Shown here: positions 46,847 through 61,501 of the stretch, in pieces | Layout: the number at the start of each line of letters is the position of its first letter | Numbering within the stretch: position 1 is the stretch's first letter | Source of the DNA: Hydractinia symbiolongicarpus | Lineage: Eukaryota > Cnidaria > Hydrozoa > Anthoathecata > Hydractiniidae | Direction of reading: 5' to 3' | Length of the DNA: 64,000 nt | NCBI RefSeq assembly: GCF_029227915.1 | Contig: NC_079877.1 | Location: forward strand, 4,838,001 to 4,902,000 | The notes under the pieces: generated by a model | Database searches by the model: none | Seen by the model: only the letters and a program-made list of their open reading frames with translations | Told to the model about the DNA's origin: nothing | Made by a program: the position numbers and the translations under genes

Positions 46847-48250
46847 AAAGACTTGTAGTTGTTAAAAATGTTTTCATTTTTGATGACACGCTGAATAAAA
46901 GAAGTTTAATCGCCGGCAAACGAAAACCCGCGATTTCCCGTAAATCCCGGCCTTGGCCCGTATAGTCAAAAGTATACAAAGAAAGTACCCAGGGAGTAAA
47001 CTCATGTCCCGAACGATTTTTTAAATTACTTTTTCACCACTAAAACGCATGAGACTTGTAGTTTTTAAAAATGTTTTCATTTTTGATGAGACGCTGAATA
47101 AAAGAAGTTTAATCGCCGGCAAACGAAAACCTGCGATTTCCCGTAAATCCTGGACTCGGCCCGTATAGTCAAAAGTATACAAAGAAAGTATCCAGGGAGT
47201 AAACTCTTTTCCCAAACGATTTTTTAAATTATTATTTCACCACTAAAGCCCATGAGACTTGTAGTTTTTAAAAATGTTTTCATTTTTGATGGGACGCTGA
47301 ATAAAAGAAGTTTAATCGCCGGCAAACGAAAACCTGCGACTTCCCGTAAATCCCGGACTCGGCCCGTATAGTCAAAAGTATACAAAGAAAGTACCCAGGG
47401 TGTAAACTCATTTCCCGAACGATTTTTTAAACTATTTTTTCACCACTAAAACGCATGAGACTTGTAGTTTTCAAAAATGTTTTCATTTTTGATGAGACGC
47501 TGAATAAAAGAAGTTTAATCGCCGGCAAACGAAAACCTGCGATTTCCCGTAAATCCCGTACTCGGCCCGTATAGTCAAAAGTATAAAAAGAAAGTACCCA
47601 AGGAGTAAATTTATTTCCCAAACGATTTTTTAAATTATTATTTCACCACTAAAGCCCATGAGACTTGTAGTTTTTAAAAATGTTTTCATTTTTGATGAGA
47701 CGCTGAATAAAAGAAGTTTAATCGCCGGCAAACGAAAACCCGCGATTTCCCGTAAATCCTGGGCTTGGCCCGTATAGTCAAAAGTATACAAAGAAAGTGC
47801 CCAGGGAGTAAACTCATTTCCCGAACGATTTTTTAAATTACTTTTTCACCACTAAAACGCACGAGACTTGTAGTTTTTAAAAATGTTTTCATTTTTGATG
47901 AGACGCTGAATAAAAGGAGTTTAATCGTCGGCAAACGAAAACCTGCGATTTCCGTAAATTCCGTACACGGCCCGTATAGTCAAAAATATACAAAGAAAGT
48001 ACCCAGGGAGTAAACTCATTTCCCAATCGATTTTTTAAATTATTATTTCACCACTAAAGCCCATAAGACTTGTAGTTTTTAAAAATGTTTTCATTTTTGA
48101 TGAGACGCTGGATAAAAGAAGTTTAATCGCCTGCAAACAAAAACCTTCGATTTCCCGTAAATCCCGGACTCGGCCCGTATAGTCAAAAGTATACAAAGAA
48201 AGTACCCAGGGAGTAAACTCATTTCCCAAACGATTTTTTAAATTATTATT

Positions 48251-49875
48251 TCACCAGTAAAGCCCATGAGACTTGTAGTTTTTAAAAATGTTTTCATTTT
48301 TGATGAGACGCTAAAAAAAAGAAGTTTAATCGCCGGCAAACGAAAACCCGCCATTTCCCGTAAACCCCGGACTCGGCCCGCATAGTCAAAAGTATACAAA
48401 GAAAGTACCCAGGGTGTAAACTCATTCCCCGAACGATTTATTAATTCATTTTTTCACCACTAAAACGCATGAGACTTGTAGTTTTCAAAAATGTTTTCAT
48501 TTTTGATGAGACGCTGAATAAAAGAAGTTTAATCGCCGGCAAACGAAAACCCGCGATTTCCCGTAAATCCCGGACTCGGCCCGTATAGTCAAAAGTATAC
48601 AAAGAAAGTACCCAGGGAGTAAACTAATTTCCCAAACGATTTTTTAAATTATTATTTCACCACTAAAGCCCATGAGACTTGTAGTTTTTAAAAATGTTTT
48701 CATTTTTGATGAAACGCTGAATAAAAGAAGTTTAATCGCCGGCAAACGAAAACCCGCGACTTCCCGTAAATCCCGGGCTTGGCCCGTATAGTCAAAAGTA
48801 TACGAAGATAGTACCCAGGGAGTAAACTCATTTCCCGAACGATTTTTTAATTTATTTTTTCACCACTAAAACGCATGAGACTTGTAGTTTTTAAAAATGT
48901 TTTCATTTTTGATGAGACGCTGAATAAAAGAAGTTTAATCGCCGGCAAACGAAAACCCGCGATTTCCCGTAAATCCTGGGCTTGGCCCGTATAGTCAAAA
49001 GTATACAAAGAAAGTGCCCAGGGAGTAAACTCATTTCCCGAACGATTTTTTAAATTACTTTTTCACCAGTAAAGCCCATGAGACTTGTAGTTTTTAAAAA
49101 TGTTTTCATTTTTGATGAGACGCTAAAAAAAAGAAGTTTAATCGCCGGCAAACGAAAACCCGCCATTTCCCGTAAACCCCGGACTCGGCCCGCATAGTCA
49201 AAAGTATACAAAGAAAGTACCCAGGGTGTAAACTCATTCCCCGAACGATTTATTAATTCATTTTTTCACCACTAAAACGCATGAGACTTGTAGTTTTCAA
49301 AAATGTTTTCATTTTTGATGAGACGCTGAATAAAAGAAGTTTAATCGCCGGCAAACGAAAACCCGCGATTTCCCGTAAATCCCGGACTCGGCCCGTATAG
49401 TCAAAAGTATACAAAGAAAGTACCCAGGGAGTAAACTAATTTCCCAAACGATTTTTTAAATTATTATTTCACCACTAAAGCCCATGAGACTTGTAGTTTT
49501 TAAAAATGTTTTCATTTTTGATGAAACGCTGAATAAAAGAAGTTTAATCGCCGGCAAACGAAAACCCGCGATTTCCCGTAAATCCCGGGCTTGGCCCGTA
49601 TAGTCAAAAGTATACGAAGATAGTACCCAGGGAGTAAACTCATTTCCCGAACGATTTTTTAATTTATTTTTTCACCACTAAAACGCATGAGACTTGTAGT
49701 TTTTAAAAATGTTTTCATTTTTGATGAGACGCTGAATAAAAGAAGTTTAATCGCCGGCAAACGCAAACCCGCGATTTCCCGTAAATCCTGGGCTTGGCCC
49801 GTATAGTCAAAAGTATACAAAGAAAGTGCCCAGGGAGTAAACTCATTTCCCGAACGATTTTTTAAATTACTTTTT
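48251..49875. repeat. 4-monomer repeat, 812 bp, two copies
   Basis: The rare junction tcaccagtaaagcccatgag occurs at 48251 and 49063, an offset of 812 bp (4 x 203). Shared markers are gacgctaaaaaaaagaag, cattccccgaacgatttatt, gatgaaacgctg and gtgcccagggag. One seen difference is cgacttcccg near 48767 versus cgatttcccg near 49567. Confidence 0.75.
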
Positions 49876-51376
49876 CACCACTAAAACGCACGAGACTTGT
49901 AGTTTTTAAAAATGTTTTCATTTTTGATGAGACGCTGTATAAAAGAAGTTTAATCGCCGGCAAACGAAAACCTGCGATTTCCCGTAAATCCTGGACTCGG
50001 CCCGTATAGTCAAAAGTATACAAAGAAAGTACCCAGGGAGTAAACTCATTTCCCACACGATTTTTTAAATTATTATTTCACCACTAAAGCCCATGAGACT
50101 TGTAGTTTTTAAAAATGTTTTCATTTTTGATGAGACGCTGAATAAAAGAAGTTTAATCGCCGGCAAACGAAAACCCGCGATTTCCCGTAAATCCCGGACT
50201 CGGCCCGTATAGTTAAAAGTATACAAGGAAAGTACCCAGTGAGTAAACTTATTTCCCGACCGAATTTTTAAATTATTTTTTCACCACTAAAACGTATGAG
50301 ACTTGTAGTTTTCAAAAATGTTTTCATTTTTGATGAGACGCTGAATAAAAGAAGTTTAATCGCTGGCAAACGAAAACCTGCGATTTCCCGTAAATCCCGG
50401 ACTCGGCCCGTATAGTCAAAAGTATACAAAGAAAGTACCCAGGGAGTAAACTCATTTCCAGAACGATTTTTTAAATTATTTTTTCACCACTAAAACGCAT
50501 AAGACTGTTAGTTTTTAAATATGTTTTCATTTTTGATGAGACGCTGAATAAAAGAAGTTTAATCGCCGGCAAATGAAAACCCGCGATTTCCCGTAACTCC
50601 CGGACTCGGCCCGTATAGTTAAAAGTATACAAAGAAAGTACCCAGGGAGTAAACTCATTTCCCGAACGATTTTTTATATTATTTTTTTACCACTAAACGC
50701 ATGAGACTTGTAGTTTTTAAAAATGTTTTCATTTTTGATGAGACGCTAAATAAAAGAAGTTTAATCGCCGGCAAACGAAAACCCGCCATTTCCCGTAAAC
50801 CCCGGACTCGGCCCGCATAGTCAAAAGTATACAAAGAAAGTACCCAGGGTGTAAACTCATTTTCCGAACGATTTTTTAATTCATTTTTTCACCACTAAAA
50901 CGCATGAGACTTGTAGTTTTCAAAAATGTTTTCATTTTTGCTGAGACGCTGAATAAAAGAAGTTTAATCGCCGGCAAACGAAAACCTGCGATTTCCCGTA
51001 AATCCCGGACTCGGCCCGTATAGTCAAAAGTATACAAAGAAAGTACCCAGGGAGTAAACTAATTTCCCAAACGATTTTTTAAATTATTATTTCACCACTA
51101 AAGCCCATGAGACTTGTAGTTTTTAAAAATGTTTTCATTTTTGATGAGGCGCTGAATAAAAGAAGTTTAATCGCCGGCAAACGAAAACCCACGACTTCCC
51201 GTAAATCCCGGGCTTGGCTCGTATAGTCAAAAGTATACAAAGATAGTACCCAGGGAGTAAACTCATTTCCCGAACGATTTTTTAATTCATTTTTTCACCA
51301 CTAAAACGCATGAGACTTGTAGTTTTCAAAAATGTTTTTATTTTTGATAAGACGCTGAATAAAAGAAGTTTAATCG
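49145..51376. repeat. 11-monomer HOR, 2232 bp, copy 1
   Basis: Offset to the next copy is 2232 bp (11 x 203 minus 1). Landmarks are cattccccgaacgatttatt (49235 and 51467), cacgagacttg with gacgctgta/tt (49890 and 52122), gagtaaact(t/c)atttcccgaccg, cataagactgttag, atttttgctgagacg (50931 and 53163) and cccacgacttcccg. Edges are set where flanking markers stop matching. Confidence 0.8.
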
Positions 51377-53608
51377 CCGGCAAACGAAAACCCGCCATTT
51401 CCCGTAAACCCCGGACTCGGCCCGCATAGTCAAAAGTATACAAAGAAAGTACCCAGGGTGTAAACTCATTCCCCGAACGATTTATTAATTCATTTTTTCA
51501 CCACTAAAACGCATGAGACTTGTAGTTTTCAAAAATGTTTTCATTTTTGATGAGACGCTGAATAAAAGAAGTTTAATCGCCGGCAAACGAAAACCCGCGA
51601 TTTCCCGTAAATCCCGGACTCGGCCCGTATAGTCAAAAGTATACAAAGAAAGTACCCAGGGAGTAAACTAATTTCCCAAACGATTTTTTAAATTATTATT
51701 TCACCACTAAAGCCCATGAGACTTGTAGTTTTTAAAAATGTTTTCATTTTTGATGAAACTCTGAATAAAAGAAGTTTAATCGCCGGCAAACGAAAACCCG
51801 CGACTTCCCGTAAATCCCGGGCTTGGCCCGTATAGTCAAAAGTATACGAAGATAGTACCCAGGGAGTAAACTCATTTCCCGAACGATTTTTTAATTTATT
51901 TTTTCACCACTAAAACGCATGAGACTTGTAGTTTTTAAAAATGTTTTCATTTTTGATGAGACGCTGAATAAAAGAAGTTTAATCGCCGGCAAACGAAAAC
52001 CCGCGATTTCCCGTAAATCCTGGGCTTGGCCCGTATAGTCAAAAGTATACAAAGAAAGTGCCCAGGGAGTAAACTCATTTCCCGAACGATTTTTTAAATT
52101 ACTTTTTCACCACTAAAACGCACGAGACTTGTAGTTTTTAAAAATGTTTTCATTTTTGATGAGACGCTGTTTAAAAGAAGTTTAATCGCCGGCAAACGAA
52201 AACCTGCGATTTCCCGTAAATCCTGGACTCGGCCCGTATAGTCAAAAGTATACAAAGAAAGTACCCAGGGAGTAAACTCATTTCCCACACGATTTTTTAA
52301 ATTATTATTTCACCACTAAAGCCCATGAGACTTGTAGTTTTTAAAAATGTTTTCATTTTTGATGAGACGCTGAATAAAAGAAGTTTAATCGCCGGCAAAC
52401 GAAAACCCGCGATTTCCCGTAAATCCCGGACTCGGCCCGTATAGTTAAAAGTATACAAGGAAAGTACCCAGTGAGTAAACTCATTTCCCGACCGAATTTT
52501 TAAATTATTTTTTCACCACTAAAACGTATGAGACTTGTAGTTTTCAAAAATGTTTTCATTTTTGATGAGACGCTGAATAAAAGAAGTTTAATCGCTGGCA
52601 AACGAAAACCTGCGATTTCCCGTAAATCCCGGACTCGGCCCGTATAGTCAAAAGTATACAAAGAAAGTACCCAGGGAGTAAACTCATTTCCAGAACGATT
52701 TTTTAAATTATTTTTTCACCACTAAAACGCATAAGACTGTTAGTTTTTAAATATGTTTTCATTTTTGATGAGACGCTGAATAAAAGAAGTTTAATCGCCG
52801 GCAAATGAAAACCCGCGATTTCCCGTAACTCCCGGACTCGGCCCGTATAGTTAAAAGTATACAAAGAAAGTACCCAGGGAGTAAACTCATTTCCCGAACG
52901 ATTTTTTATATTATTTTTTTACCACTAAACGCATGAGACTTGTAGTTTTTAAAAATGTTTTCATTTTTGATGAGACGCTAAATAAAAGAAGTTTAATCGC
53001 CGGCAAACGAAAACCCGCCATTTCCCGTAAACACCGGACTCGGCCCGCATAGTCAAAAGTATACAAAGAAAGTACCCAGGGTGTAAACTCATTTTCCGAA
53101 CGATTTTTTAATTCATTTTTTCACCACTAAAACGCATGAGACTTGTAGTTTTCAAAAATGTTTTCATTTTTGCTGAGACGCTGAATAAAAGAAGTTTAAT
53201 CGCCGGCAAACGAAAACCTGCGATTTCCCGTAAATCCCGGACTCGGCCCGTATAGTCAAAAGTATACAAAGAAAGTACCCAGGGAGTAAACTAATTTCCC
53301 AAACGATTTTTTAAATTATTATTTCACCACTAAAGCCCATGAGACTTGTAGTTTTTAAAAATGTTTTCATTTTTGATGAGGCGCTGAATAAAAGAAGTTT
53401 AATCGCCGGCAAACGAAAACCCACGACTTCCCGTAAATCCCGGGCTTGGCTCGTATAGTCAAAAGTATACAAAGATAGTACCCAGGGAGTAAACTCATTT
53501 CCCGAACGATTTTTTAATTCATTTTTTCACCACTAAAACGCATGAGACTTGTAGTTTTCAAAAATGTTTTTATTTTTGATAAGACGCTGAATAAAAGAAG
53601 TTTAATCG
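51377..53608. repeat. 11-monomer HOR, 2232 bp, copy 2
   Basis: Tandem second copy. Private changes include gaaactctgaat near 51755, gacgctgtttaaaag near 52165 and aaacaccgg near 53031. Correspondence with the first copy is otherwise base for base at the places checked. It ends within a monomer that switches to aaacctgcgatttcccg near 53,615. Confidence 0.8.
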
Positions 53609-54122
53609 CCGGCAAACGAAAACCTGCGATTTCCCGTAAATCCCGGCCTTGGCCCGTATAGTCAAAAGTATACAAAGAAAGTACCCAGGGTGTAAACTCA
53701 TGTCCCGAACGATTTTTTAAATTACTTTTTCACCACTAAAACGCATGAGACTTGTAGTTTTTAAAAATGTTTTCATTTTTGATGAGACGCTGAATAAAAG
53801 AAGTTTAATCGCCGGCAAACGAAAACCTGCGATTTCCCGTAAATCCTGGACTCGGCCCGTATAGTCAAAACTATACAAAGAAAGTACCCAGGGAGTAAAG
53901 TAATTTCCCAAACGATTTTTTAAATTATTATTTCACCACTAAATCCCATGAGACTTGTAGTTTTTAAAAATGTTTTCATTTTTGATGAGACGCTGAATAA
54001 AAGAAGTTTAATCGCCGGCAAACGAAAACCCGCGACTTCCCGTAAATCCCGGGCTTGGCCCGTATAGTCAAAAGTATACGAAGATAGTACCCAGGGAGTA
54101 AACTCATTTCCCGAACGATTTT

Positions 54123-57100
54123 TTAATTCATTTTTTCACCACTAAAACGCATGAGACTTGTAGTTTTCAAAAATGTTTTCATTTTTGATAAGACGCTGAA
54201 TAAAAGAAGTTTAATCGCCGGCAAACGAAAACCTGCGATTTCCCGTAAATCCCGGACTCGGCCCGTATAGTCAAAAGTATACAAAGAAAGTACCCAAGGA
54301 GTAAACTCATTTCCCAAACGATTTTTTAAATTATTATTTCACCACTAAAGCCCATGAGACTCGTAGTTTTTAAAAATGTTTTCATTTTTGATAAGACGCT
54401 GAATAAAAGAAGTTTATTCACCGGCAAACAAAAACCTGCGATTTCCCGTAAATCCCGGACTCGGCCCGTATAGTCAAAAGTATACAAAGAAAGTACCCAC
54501 GGAGTAAACTAATTTCCCAAACGATTTTTTAAATTATTATTTCACCACTAAAGCCCATGAGACTTGTAGTTTTCAAGAATGTTTTCATTTTTGATGAGAC
54601 GCTGGATAAAAGCAGGTTAATCGCCGGCAAACGAAAACCTGCGATTTCCCGTAAATCCCGGACTCGGCCCGTATAGTCAAAAGTATACAAAGAAAGTACC
54701 CAGGGAGTAAACTCATTTCCAGAACGATTTTTTAAATTATTTTTTCACCACTAAACGCATAAGACTTGTAGTTTTTAAAAATGTTTTCATTTTTGATGAG
54801 ACGCTGAATAAAAGAAGTTTAATCGCCGGCAAACGAAAACCCGCGATTTCCCGTAAATCCCGGCCTTGGCCCGTATAGTCAAAAGTATACAAAGAAAGTA
54901 CCCAGGGAGTAAACTCATGTCCCGAACGATTTTTTAAATTACTTTTTCACCACTAAAACGCATGAGACTTGTAGTTTTTAAAAATGTTTTCATTTTTGAT
55001 GAGACGCTGAATAAAAGAAGTTTAATCGCCGGCAAACGAAAACCTGCGATTTCCCGTAAATCCTGGACTCGGCCCGTATAGTCAAAAGTATACAAAGAAA
55101 GTATCCAGGGAGTAAACTCTTTTCCCAAACGATTTTTTAAATTATTATTTCACCACTAAAGCCCATGAGACTTGTAGTTTTTAAAAATGTTTTCATTTTT
55201 GATGGGACGCTGAATAAAAGAAGTTTAATCGCCGGCAAACGAAAACCTGCGACTTCCCGTAAATCCCGGACTCGGCCCGTATAGTCAAAAGTATACAAAT
55301 AAAGTACCCAGGGTGTAAACTCATTTCCCGAACGATTTTTTAAATTATTTTTTCACCACTAAAACGCATGAGACTTGTAGTTTTCAAAAATGTTTTCATT
55401 TTTGATGAGACGCTGAATAAAAGAAGTTTAATCGCCTGCAAACGAAAACCTGCGATTTCCCGTAAATCCCGGACTCGGCCCGTATAGTCAAAAGTATACA
55501 AAGAAAGTACCCAGGGAGTAAACTCATTTCCCAAACGATTTTTTAAATTATTATTTCACCACTAAAGCCCATGAGACTTGTAGTTTTTAAAAATATTTTT
55601 ATTTTTGATGAGACGCTGAGTAAAAGAAGTTTAATCGCCGGCAAACGAAAACCCGCGATTTCCCGTAAATCCCGGTCTCGGCCCGTATAGTCAAAAGTAT
55701 ACAAGGAAAGTACCCAGTGAGTAAACTCATTTCCCGAACGAATTTTTAAATTATTTTTTACCACTAAAACGCATGAGACTTGTAGTTTTCAGAAATGTTT
55801 TCATTTTTGATGAGACGCTTAATGAAAGTGGTTTAATCGCCGACAAACGAAAACCCGCGATTTCCCGTAAATCCCGGGCTTGGCCCGTATAGTCGAATGT
55901 ATACAAAGAAAGTACCCTCTGAGTAAACTCATTTCCAAAACGATTTTTTAAATTATCTTTTCACCACTAAAACGCTTGAGACTTGTAGTTTTCAAAAATG
56001 TTTTCATTTTTGATGAGACGCTAAATAAAAGAAGTTTAATCGCCGGCAAACGAAAACCCGCCATTTCCCGTAAACCCCGAACTGGGCCCGCATAGTCAAA
56101 AGTATACAAAGAAAGTACCCAGGTGTAAACTCATTTCCCGAACGATTTTGTAAATTACTATTTCACCACTAAAGCCCATGAGACTTGTAGTATTTAAAAA
56201 TATTTTCATTTTTAATGAGACGCTGAATAAAAGAAGTTTAATCGCCGGCAAACGAAAACCCGCGACTTCCCGTAAATCCCGGACTCGGCCCGTATAGTCA
56301 AAAGTATACAAAGAAAGTACCCACGGAGTAAACTCATTTCCCAAACGATTTTTTAAATTATTATTTCACCACTAAAGCCCATGAGACTTGTAGTTTTCAA
56401 GAATGTTTTCATTTTTGATGAGACGCTGAATAAAAGAAGTTTAATCGCCGGCAAACGAAAACCTGCGACTTCCCGTAAATCCCGGACTCGGCCCGTATAG
56501 TCAAAAGTATACAAAGAAAGTACCCAGGGTGTAAACTCATTTCCCGAACGATTTTTTAAACTATTTTTTCACCACTAAAACGCATGAGACTTGTAGTTTT
56601 CAAAAATGTTTTCATTTTTGATGAGACGCTGAATAAAAGAAGTTTAATCGCCGGCAAACGAAAACCTGCGATTTCCCGTAAATCCCGTACTCGGCCCGTA
56701 TAGTCAAAAGTATAAAAAGAAAGTACCCAGGGAGTAAACTCATTTCCCAAACGATTTTTTAAATTATTATTTCACCACTAACGCCCATGAGACTTGTAGT
56801 TTTTAAAAATGTTTTCATTTTTGATGAGACGCTGAATAAAAGAAGTTTAATCGTCGGCAAACGAAAACCCGCAATTTCCCGTAAATCCCGGTCTAGGCCC
56901 GTATAGTCAAAAGTATACAAAGAGAGTACCCTGTGAGTAAACTCATTTCCAAAACGATTTTTTAAATTATCTTTTCACCACTAAAGCCCATGAGACTTGT
57001 AGTATTTAAAAATATTTTCATTTTTAATGAGACGCTGAATAAAAGAAGTTTAATCGCCGGCAAACGAAAACCCGCGACTTCCCGTAAATCCCGGACTCGG

Positions 57101-59270
57101 CCCGTATAGTCAAAAGTATACAAAGAAAGTACCCAAGGTGTAAACTAATTTCCCAAACGATTTTTTAAATTATTATTTCACCACTAAAGCCCATGAGACT
57201 TGTAGTATTTAAAAATATTTTCATTTTTAATGAGACGCTGAATAAAAGAAGTTTAATCGCCGGCAAACGAAAACCCGCGACTTCCCGTAAATCCCGGACT
57301 CGGCCCGTATAGTCAAAAGTATACAAAGAAAGTACCCACGGAGTAAACTCATGTCCCGAACGATTTTTTAAATTACTTTTTCACCACTAAAACGCATGAG
57401 ACTTGTAGTTTTTAAAAATGTTTTCATTTTTGATGAGACGCTGAATAAAAGAAGTTTAATCGCCGGCAAACGAAAACCTGCGATTTCCCGTAAATCCTGG
57501 ACTCGGCCTGTATAGTCAAAAGTATACAAAGAAAGTATCCAGGGAGTAAACTCTTTTCCCAAACGATTTTTTAAATTATTATTTCACCACTAAAGCCCAT
57601 GAGACTTGTAGTTTTTAAAAATGTTTTCATTTTTGATGGGACGCTGAATAAAAGAAGTTTAATCGCCGGCAAACGAAAACCTGCGACTTCCCGTAAATCC
57701 CGGACTCGGCCCGTATAGTCAAAAGTATACAAAGAAAGTACCCAGGGTGTAAACTCATTTCCCGAACGATTTTTTAAACTATTTTTTCACCACTAAAACG
57801 CATGAGACTTGTAGTTTTCAAAAATGTTTTCATTTTTGATGAGACGCTGAATAAAAGAAGTTTAATCGCCGGCAAACGAAAACCTGCGATTTCCCGTAAA
57901 TCCCGTACTCGGCCCGTATAGTCAAAAGTATAAAAAGAAAGTACCCAGGGAGTAAACTAGTTTCCCAAACGATTTTTTAAATTATTATTTCACCACTAAA
58001 GCCCATGAGACTTGTAGTTTTTAAAAATGTTTTCATTTTTGATGAGACGCTGAATAAAAGAAGTTTAATCGTCGGCAAACGAAAACCCGCAATTTCCCGT
58101 AAATCCCGGTCTCGGCCCGTATAGTCAAAAGTATACAAAGAGAGTACCCTGTCAGTAAACTCATTTCCAAAACGATTTTTTAAATTATCTTTTCACCACT
58201 AAAACGCTTGAGACTTGTAGTTTTCAAAAATGTTTTCATTTTTGATGAGACGCTAAATAAAAGAAGTTTAATCGCCGGCAAACGAAAACCCGCCATTTCC
58301 CGTAAACCCCGAACTGGGCCCGCATAGTCAAAAGTATACAAAGAAAGTACCCAGGGTGTAAACTCATTTCCCGAACGATTTTGTAAATTACTATTCCACC
58401 ACTAAAGCCCATGAGACTTGTAGTATTTAAAAATATTTTAATTTTTAATGAGACGCTTAATAAAAGAAGTTTAATCGCCGGCAAACGAAAACCCGCGACT
58501 TCCCGTAAATCCCGGACTCGGCCCGTATAGTCAAAAGTATACAAAGAAAGTACCCAGGGAGTAAACTCATTTCCAGAACGATTTTTTAAATTATTTTTTC
58601 ACCACTAAACGCATAAGACTTGTAGTTTTTAAAAATGTTTTCATTTTTGATGAGACGCTGAATAAAAGAAGTTTAATCGCCGGCAAACGAAAACCCGCGA
58701 TCTCCCGTAAATCCCGGCCTTGGCCCGTATAGTCAAAAGTATACAAAGAAAGTACCCAGGGAGTAAACTCATGTCCCGAACGATTTTTTAAATTACTTTT
58801 TCACCACTAAAACGCATGAGAGTTGTAGTTTTTAAAAATGTTTTCATTTTTGATGAGACGCTGAATAAAAGAAGTTTAATTGCCGGCAAACGAAAACCTG
58901 CGATTTCCCGTAAATCCTGGAGTCGGCCTGTATAGTCAAAAGTATACAAAGAAAGTATCCAGGGAGTAAACTCTTTTCCCAAACGACTTTTTAAATTATT
59001 ATTTCACCACTAAAGCCCATGAGACCTGTAGTTTTTAAAAATGTTTTCATTTTTGATGGGACGCTGAATAAAAGAAGTTTAATCGCCGGCAAACGAAAAC
59101 CTGCGACTTCCCGTAAATCCCGGACTCGGCCCGTATAGTCAAAAGTATACAAAGAAAGTACCCAGGGTGTAAACTCATTTCCCGAACGATTTTTTAAACT
59201 ATTTTTTCACCACTAAAACGCACGAGACTTGTAGTTTTCAAAAATGTTTTCATTTTTGATGAGACGCTGA
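54123..59270. repeat. Mixed satellite stretch without one clear HOR
   Basis: Ordinary monomers with shorter local repeats. Monomers with identical frames occur at 47021, 54934 and 57368 (the last two 2434 bp apart, 12 x 203 minus 2). Variants gtattt-aaaaatatttt with tttttaatgagacg and aaccccgaactgggcccgc appear at about 56,080-58,520. The first gtcgaatgtatac monomer is near 55,893. No gene, RNA or foreign sequence is visible. Confidence 0.7.
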
Positions 59271-60928
59271 ATAAAAGAAGTTTAATCGCCGGCAAACGAA
59301 AACCTGCGATTTCCCGTAAATCCCGTACTCGGCCCGTATAGTCAAAAGTATAAAAAGAAAGTACCCAGGGAGTAAACTCATTTCCCAAACGATTTTTTAA
59401 ATTATTATTTCACCACTAAAGCCCATGAGACTTGTAGTTTTTAAAAATGTTTTCATTTTTGATGAGACGCTGAATAAAAGAAGTTTAATCGTCGGCAAAC
59501 GAAAACCCGCAATTTCCCGTAAATCCCGGTCTCGGCCCGTATAGTCAAAAGTATACAAAGAGAGTACCCAGGGTGTAAACTCATTTCCCGAACGATTTTT
59601 TAAATTATTTTTTCACCACTAAAACGCATGAGACTTGTAGTTTTCAAAAATGTTTTCATTTTTGATGAGACGCTGAATAAAAGAAGTTTAATCGCCTGCA
59701 AACGAAAACCTGCGATTTCCCGTAAATCCCGGACTCGGCCCGTATAGTCAAAAGTATACAAAGAAAGTACCCAGGGAGTAAACTCATTTCCCAAACGATT
59801 TTTTAAATTATTATTTCACCACTAAAGCCCATGAGACTTGTAGTTTTTAAAAATGTTTTCATTTTTGATGAGACGGTGAGTAAAAGAAGTTTAATCGCCG
59901 GCAAACGAAAACCCGCGATTTCCCGTAAATCCCGGTCTCGGCCCGTATAGTCAAAAGTATACAAGGAAAGTACCCAGTGAGTAAACTCATTTCCCGAACG
60001 AATTTTTAAATTATTTTTTACCACTAAAACGCATGAGACTTGTAGTTTTCAGAAATGTTTTCATTTTTGATGAGACGCTAAATGAAAGTGGTTTAATCGC
60101 CGGCAAACGAAAACCCGCGATTTCCCGTAAATCCCGGGCTTGGCCCGTATAGTCGAATGTATACAAAGAAAGTACCCTGTGAGTAAACTCATTTCCAAAA
60201 CGATTTTGTAAATTACTATTTCACCACTAAAGCCCATGAGACTTGTAGTATTTAAAAATATTTTCATTTTTAATGAGACGCTGAATAAAAGAAGTTTAAT
60301 CGCCGGCAAACGAAAACCCGCGATTTCCCGTAAATCCCGGGCTTGGCCCGTATAGTCGAATGTATACAAAGAAAGTACCCTGTGAGTAAACTCATTTCCA
60401 AAACGATTTTTTAAATTATCTTTTCACCACTAAAACGCTTGAGACTTGTAGTTTTCAAAAATGTTTTCATTTTTGATGAGACGCTAAATAAAAGAAGTTT
60501 AATCGCCGGCAAACGAAAACCCGCGATTTCCCGTAAATCCCGGGCTTGGCCCGTATAGTCGAATGTATACAAAGAAAGTACCCAGTGAGTAAACTCATTT
60601 CCCGAACGATTTTTTAATTCATTTTTTCACCACTAAAACGCATGAGACTTGTAGTTTTCAGAAATGTTTTCATTTTTGATGAGACGCTTAATGAAAGTGG
60701 TTTAATCGCCGGCAAACGAAAACCCGCGATTTCCCGTAAATCCCGGGCTTGGCCCGTATAGTCGAATGTATACTAAGAAAGTACCCTGTGAGTAAACTCA
60801 TTTCCAAAACGATTTTTTAAATTATCTTTTCACCACTAAAACGCTTGAGACTTGTAGTTTTCAAAAATGTTTTCATTTTTGATGAGACGCTAAATAAAAG
60901 AAGTTTAATCGCCGGCAAACGAAAACCC
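59270..60928. repeat. 11-monomer HOR, offset 2232 bp, copy 1 (distal)
   Basis: Matches 61502-63160 at an offset of 2232 bp. Markers include agtataaaaagaaag (59349 and 61581), gagagtacccagggtg, gacggtgagtaaaag (59873 and 62105), gaaagtggtttaatcg, four gtcgaatgtatac monomers and one gtatactaagaaag. The period equals that of the HOR at 49-53.6 kb, but the monomer content is different. Confidence 0.8.
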
Positions 60929-61501
60929 GCCATTTCTTGTAAACCCCGGAATGGGCCCGCATAGTCAAAAGTATACAAAGAAAGTACCCAGGGTGTAAAC
61001 TCATTTCCCGAACGATTTTATAAATTACTATTTCACCACTAAAGCCCATGAGACTTGTAGTATTTAAAAATATTTTCATTTTTGATGACACGCTGAATAA
61101 AGGAAGTTAAATCGCCGGCAAACGAAAACCCGCGACTTCCCGTAAATCCCGGGCTTGGCCCGTATAGTCAAAAGTATACAAAGATAGTACCCAGGGAGTA
61201 AACTCATTTCCCGAACGATTTTTTAATTCATTTTTTCACCACTAAAACGCATGAGACTTGAAGTTTTCAGAAATGTTTTCATTTTTGATGAGACGCTTAA
61301 TGAAAGTGGTTTAATCGCCGGCAAACGAAAACCCGCGATTTCCCGTAAATCCCGGGCTTGGCCCGTATAGTCGAATGTATACAAAGAAAGTACGCTGTGA
61401 GTAAACTCATTCCCAAAACGATTTTTTAAATTATCTTTTCACCACTAAAACGCTTGAGACTTGTTGTTTTCAAAAATGTTTTCATTTTTGATGAGACGCT
61501 A

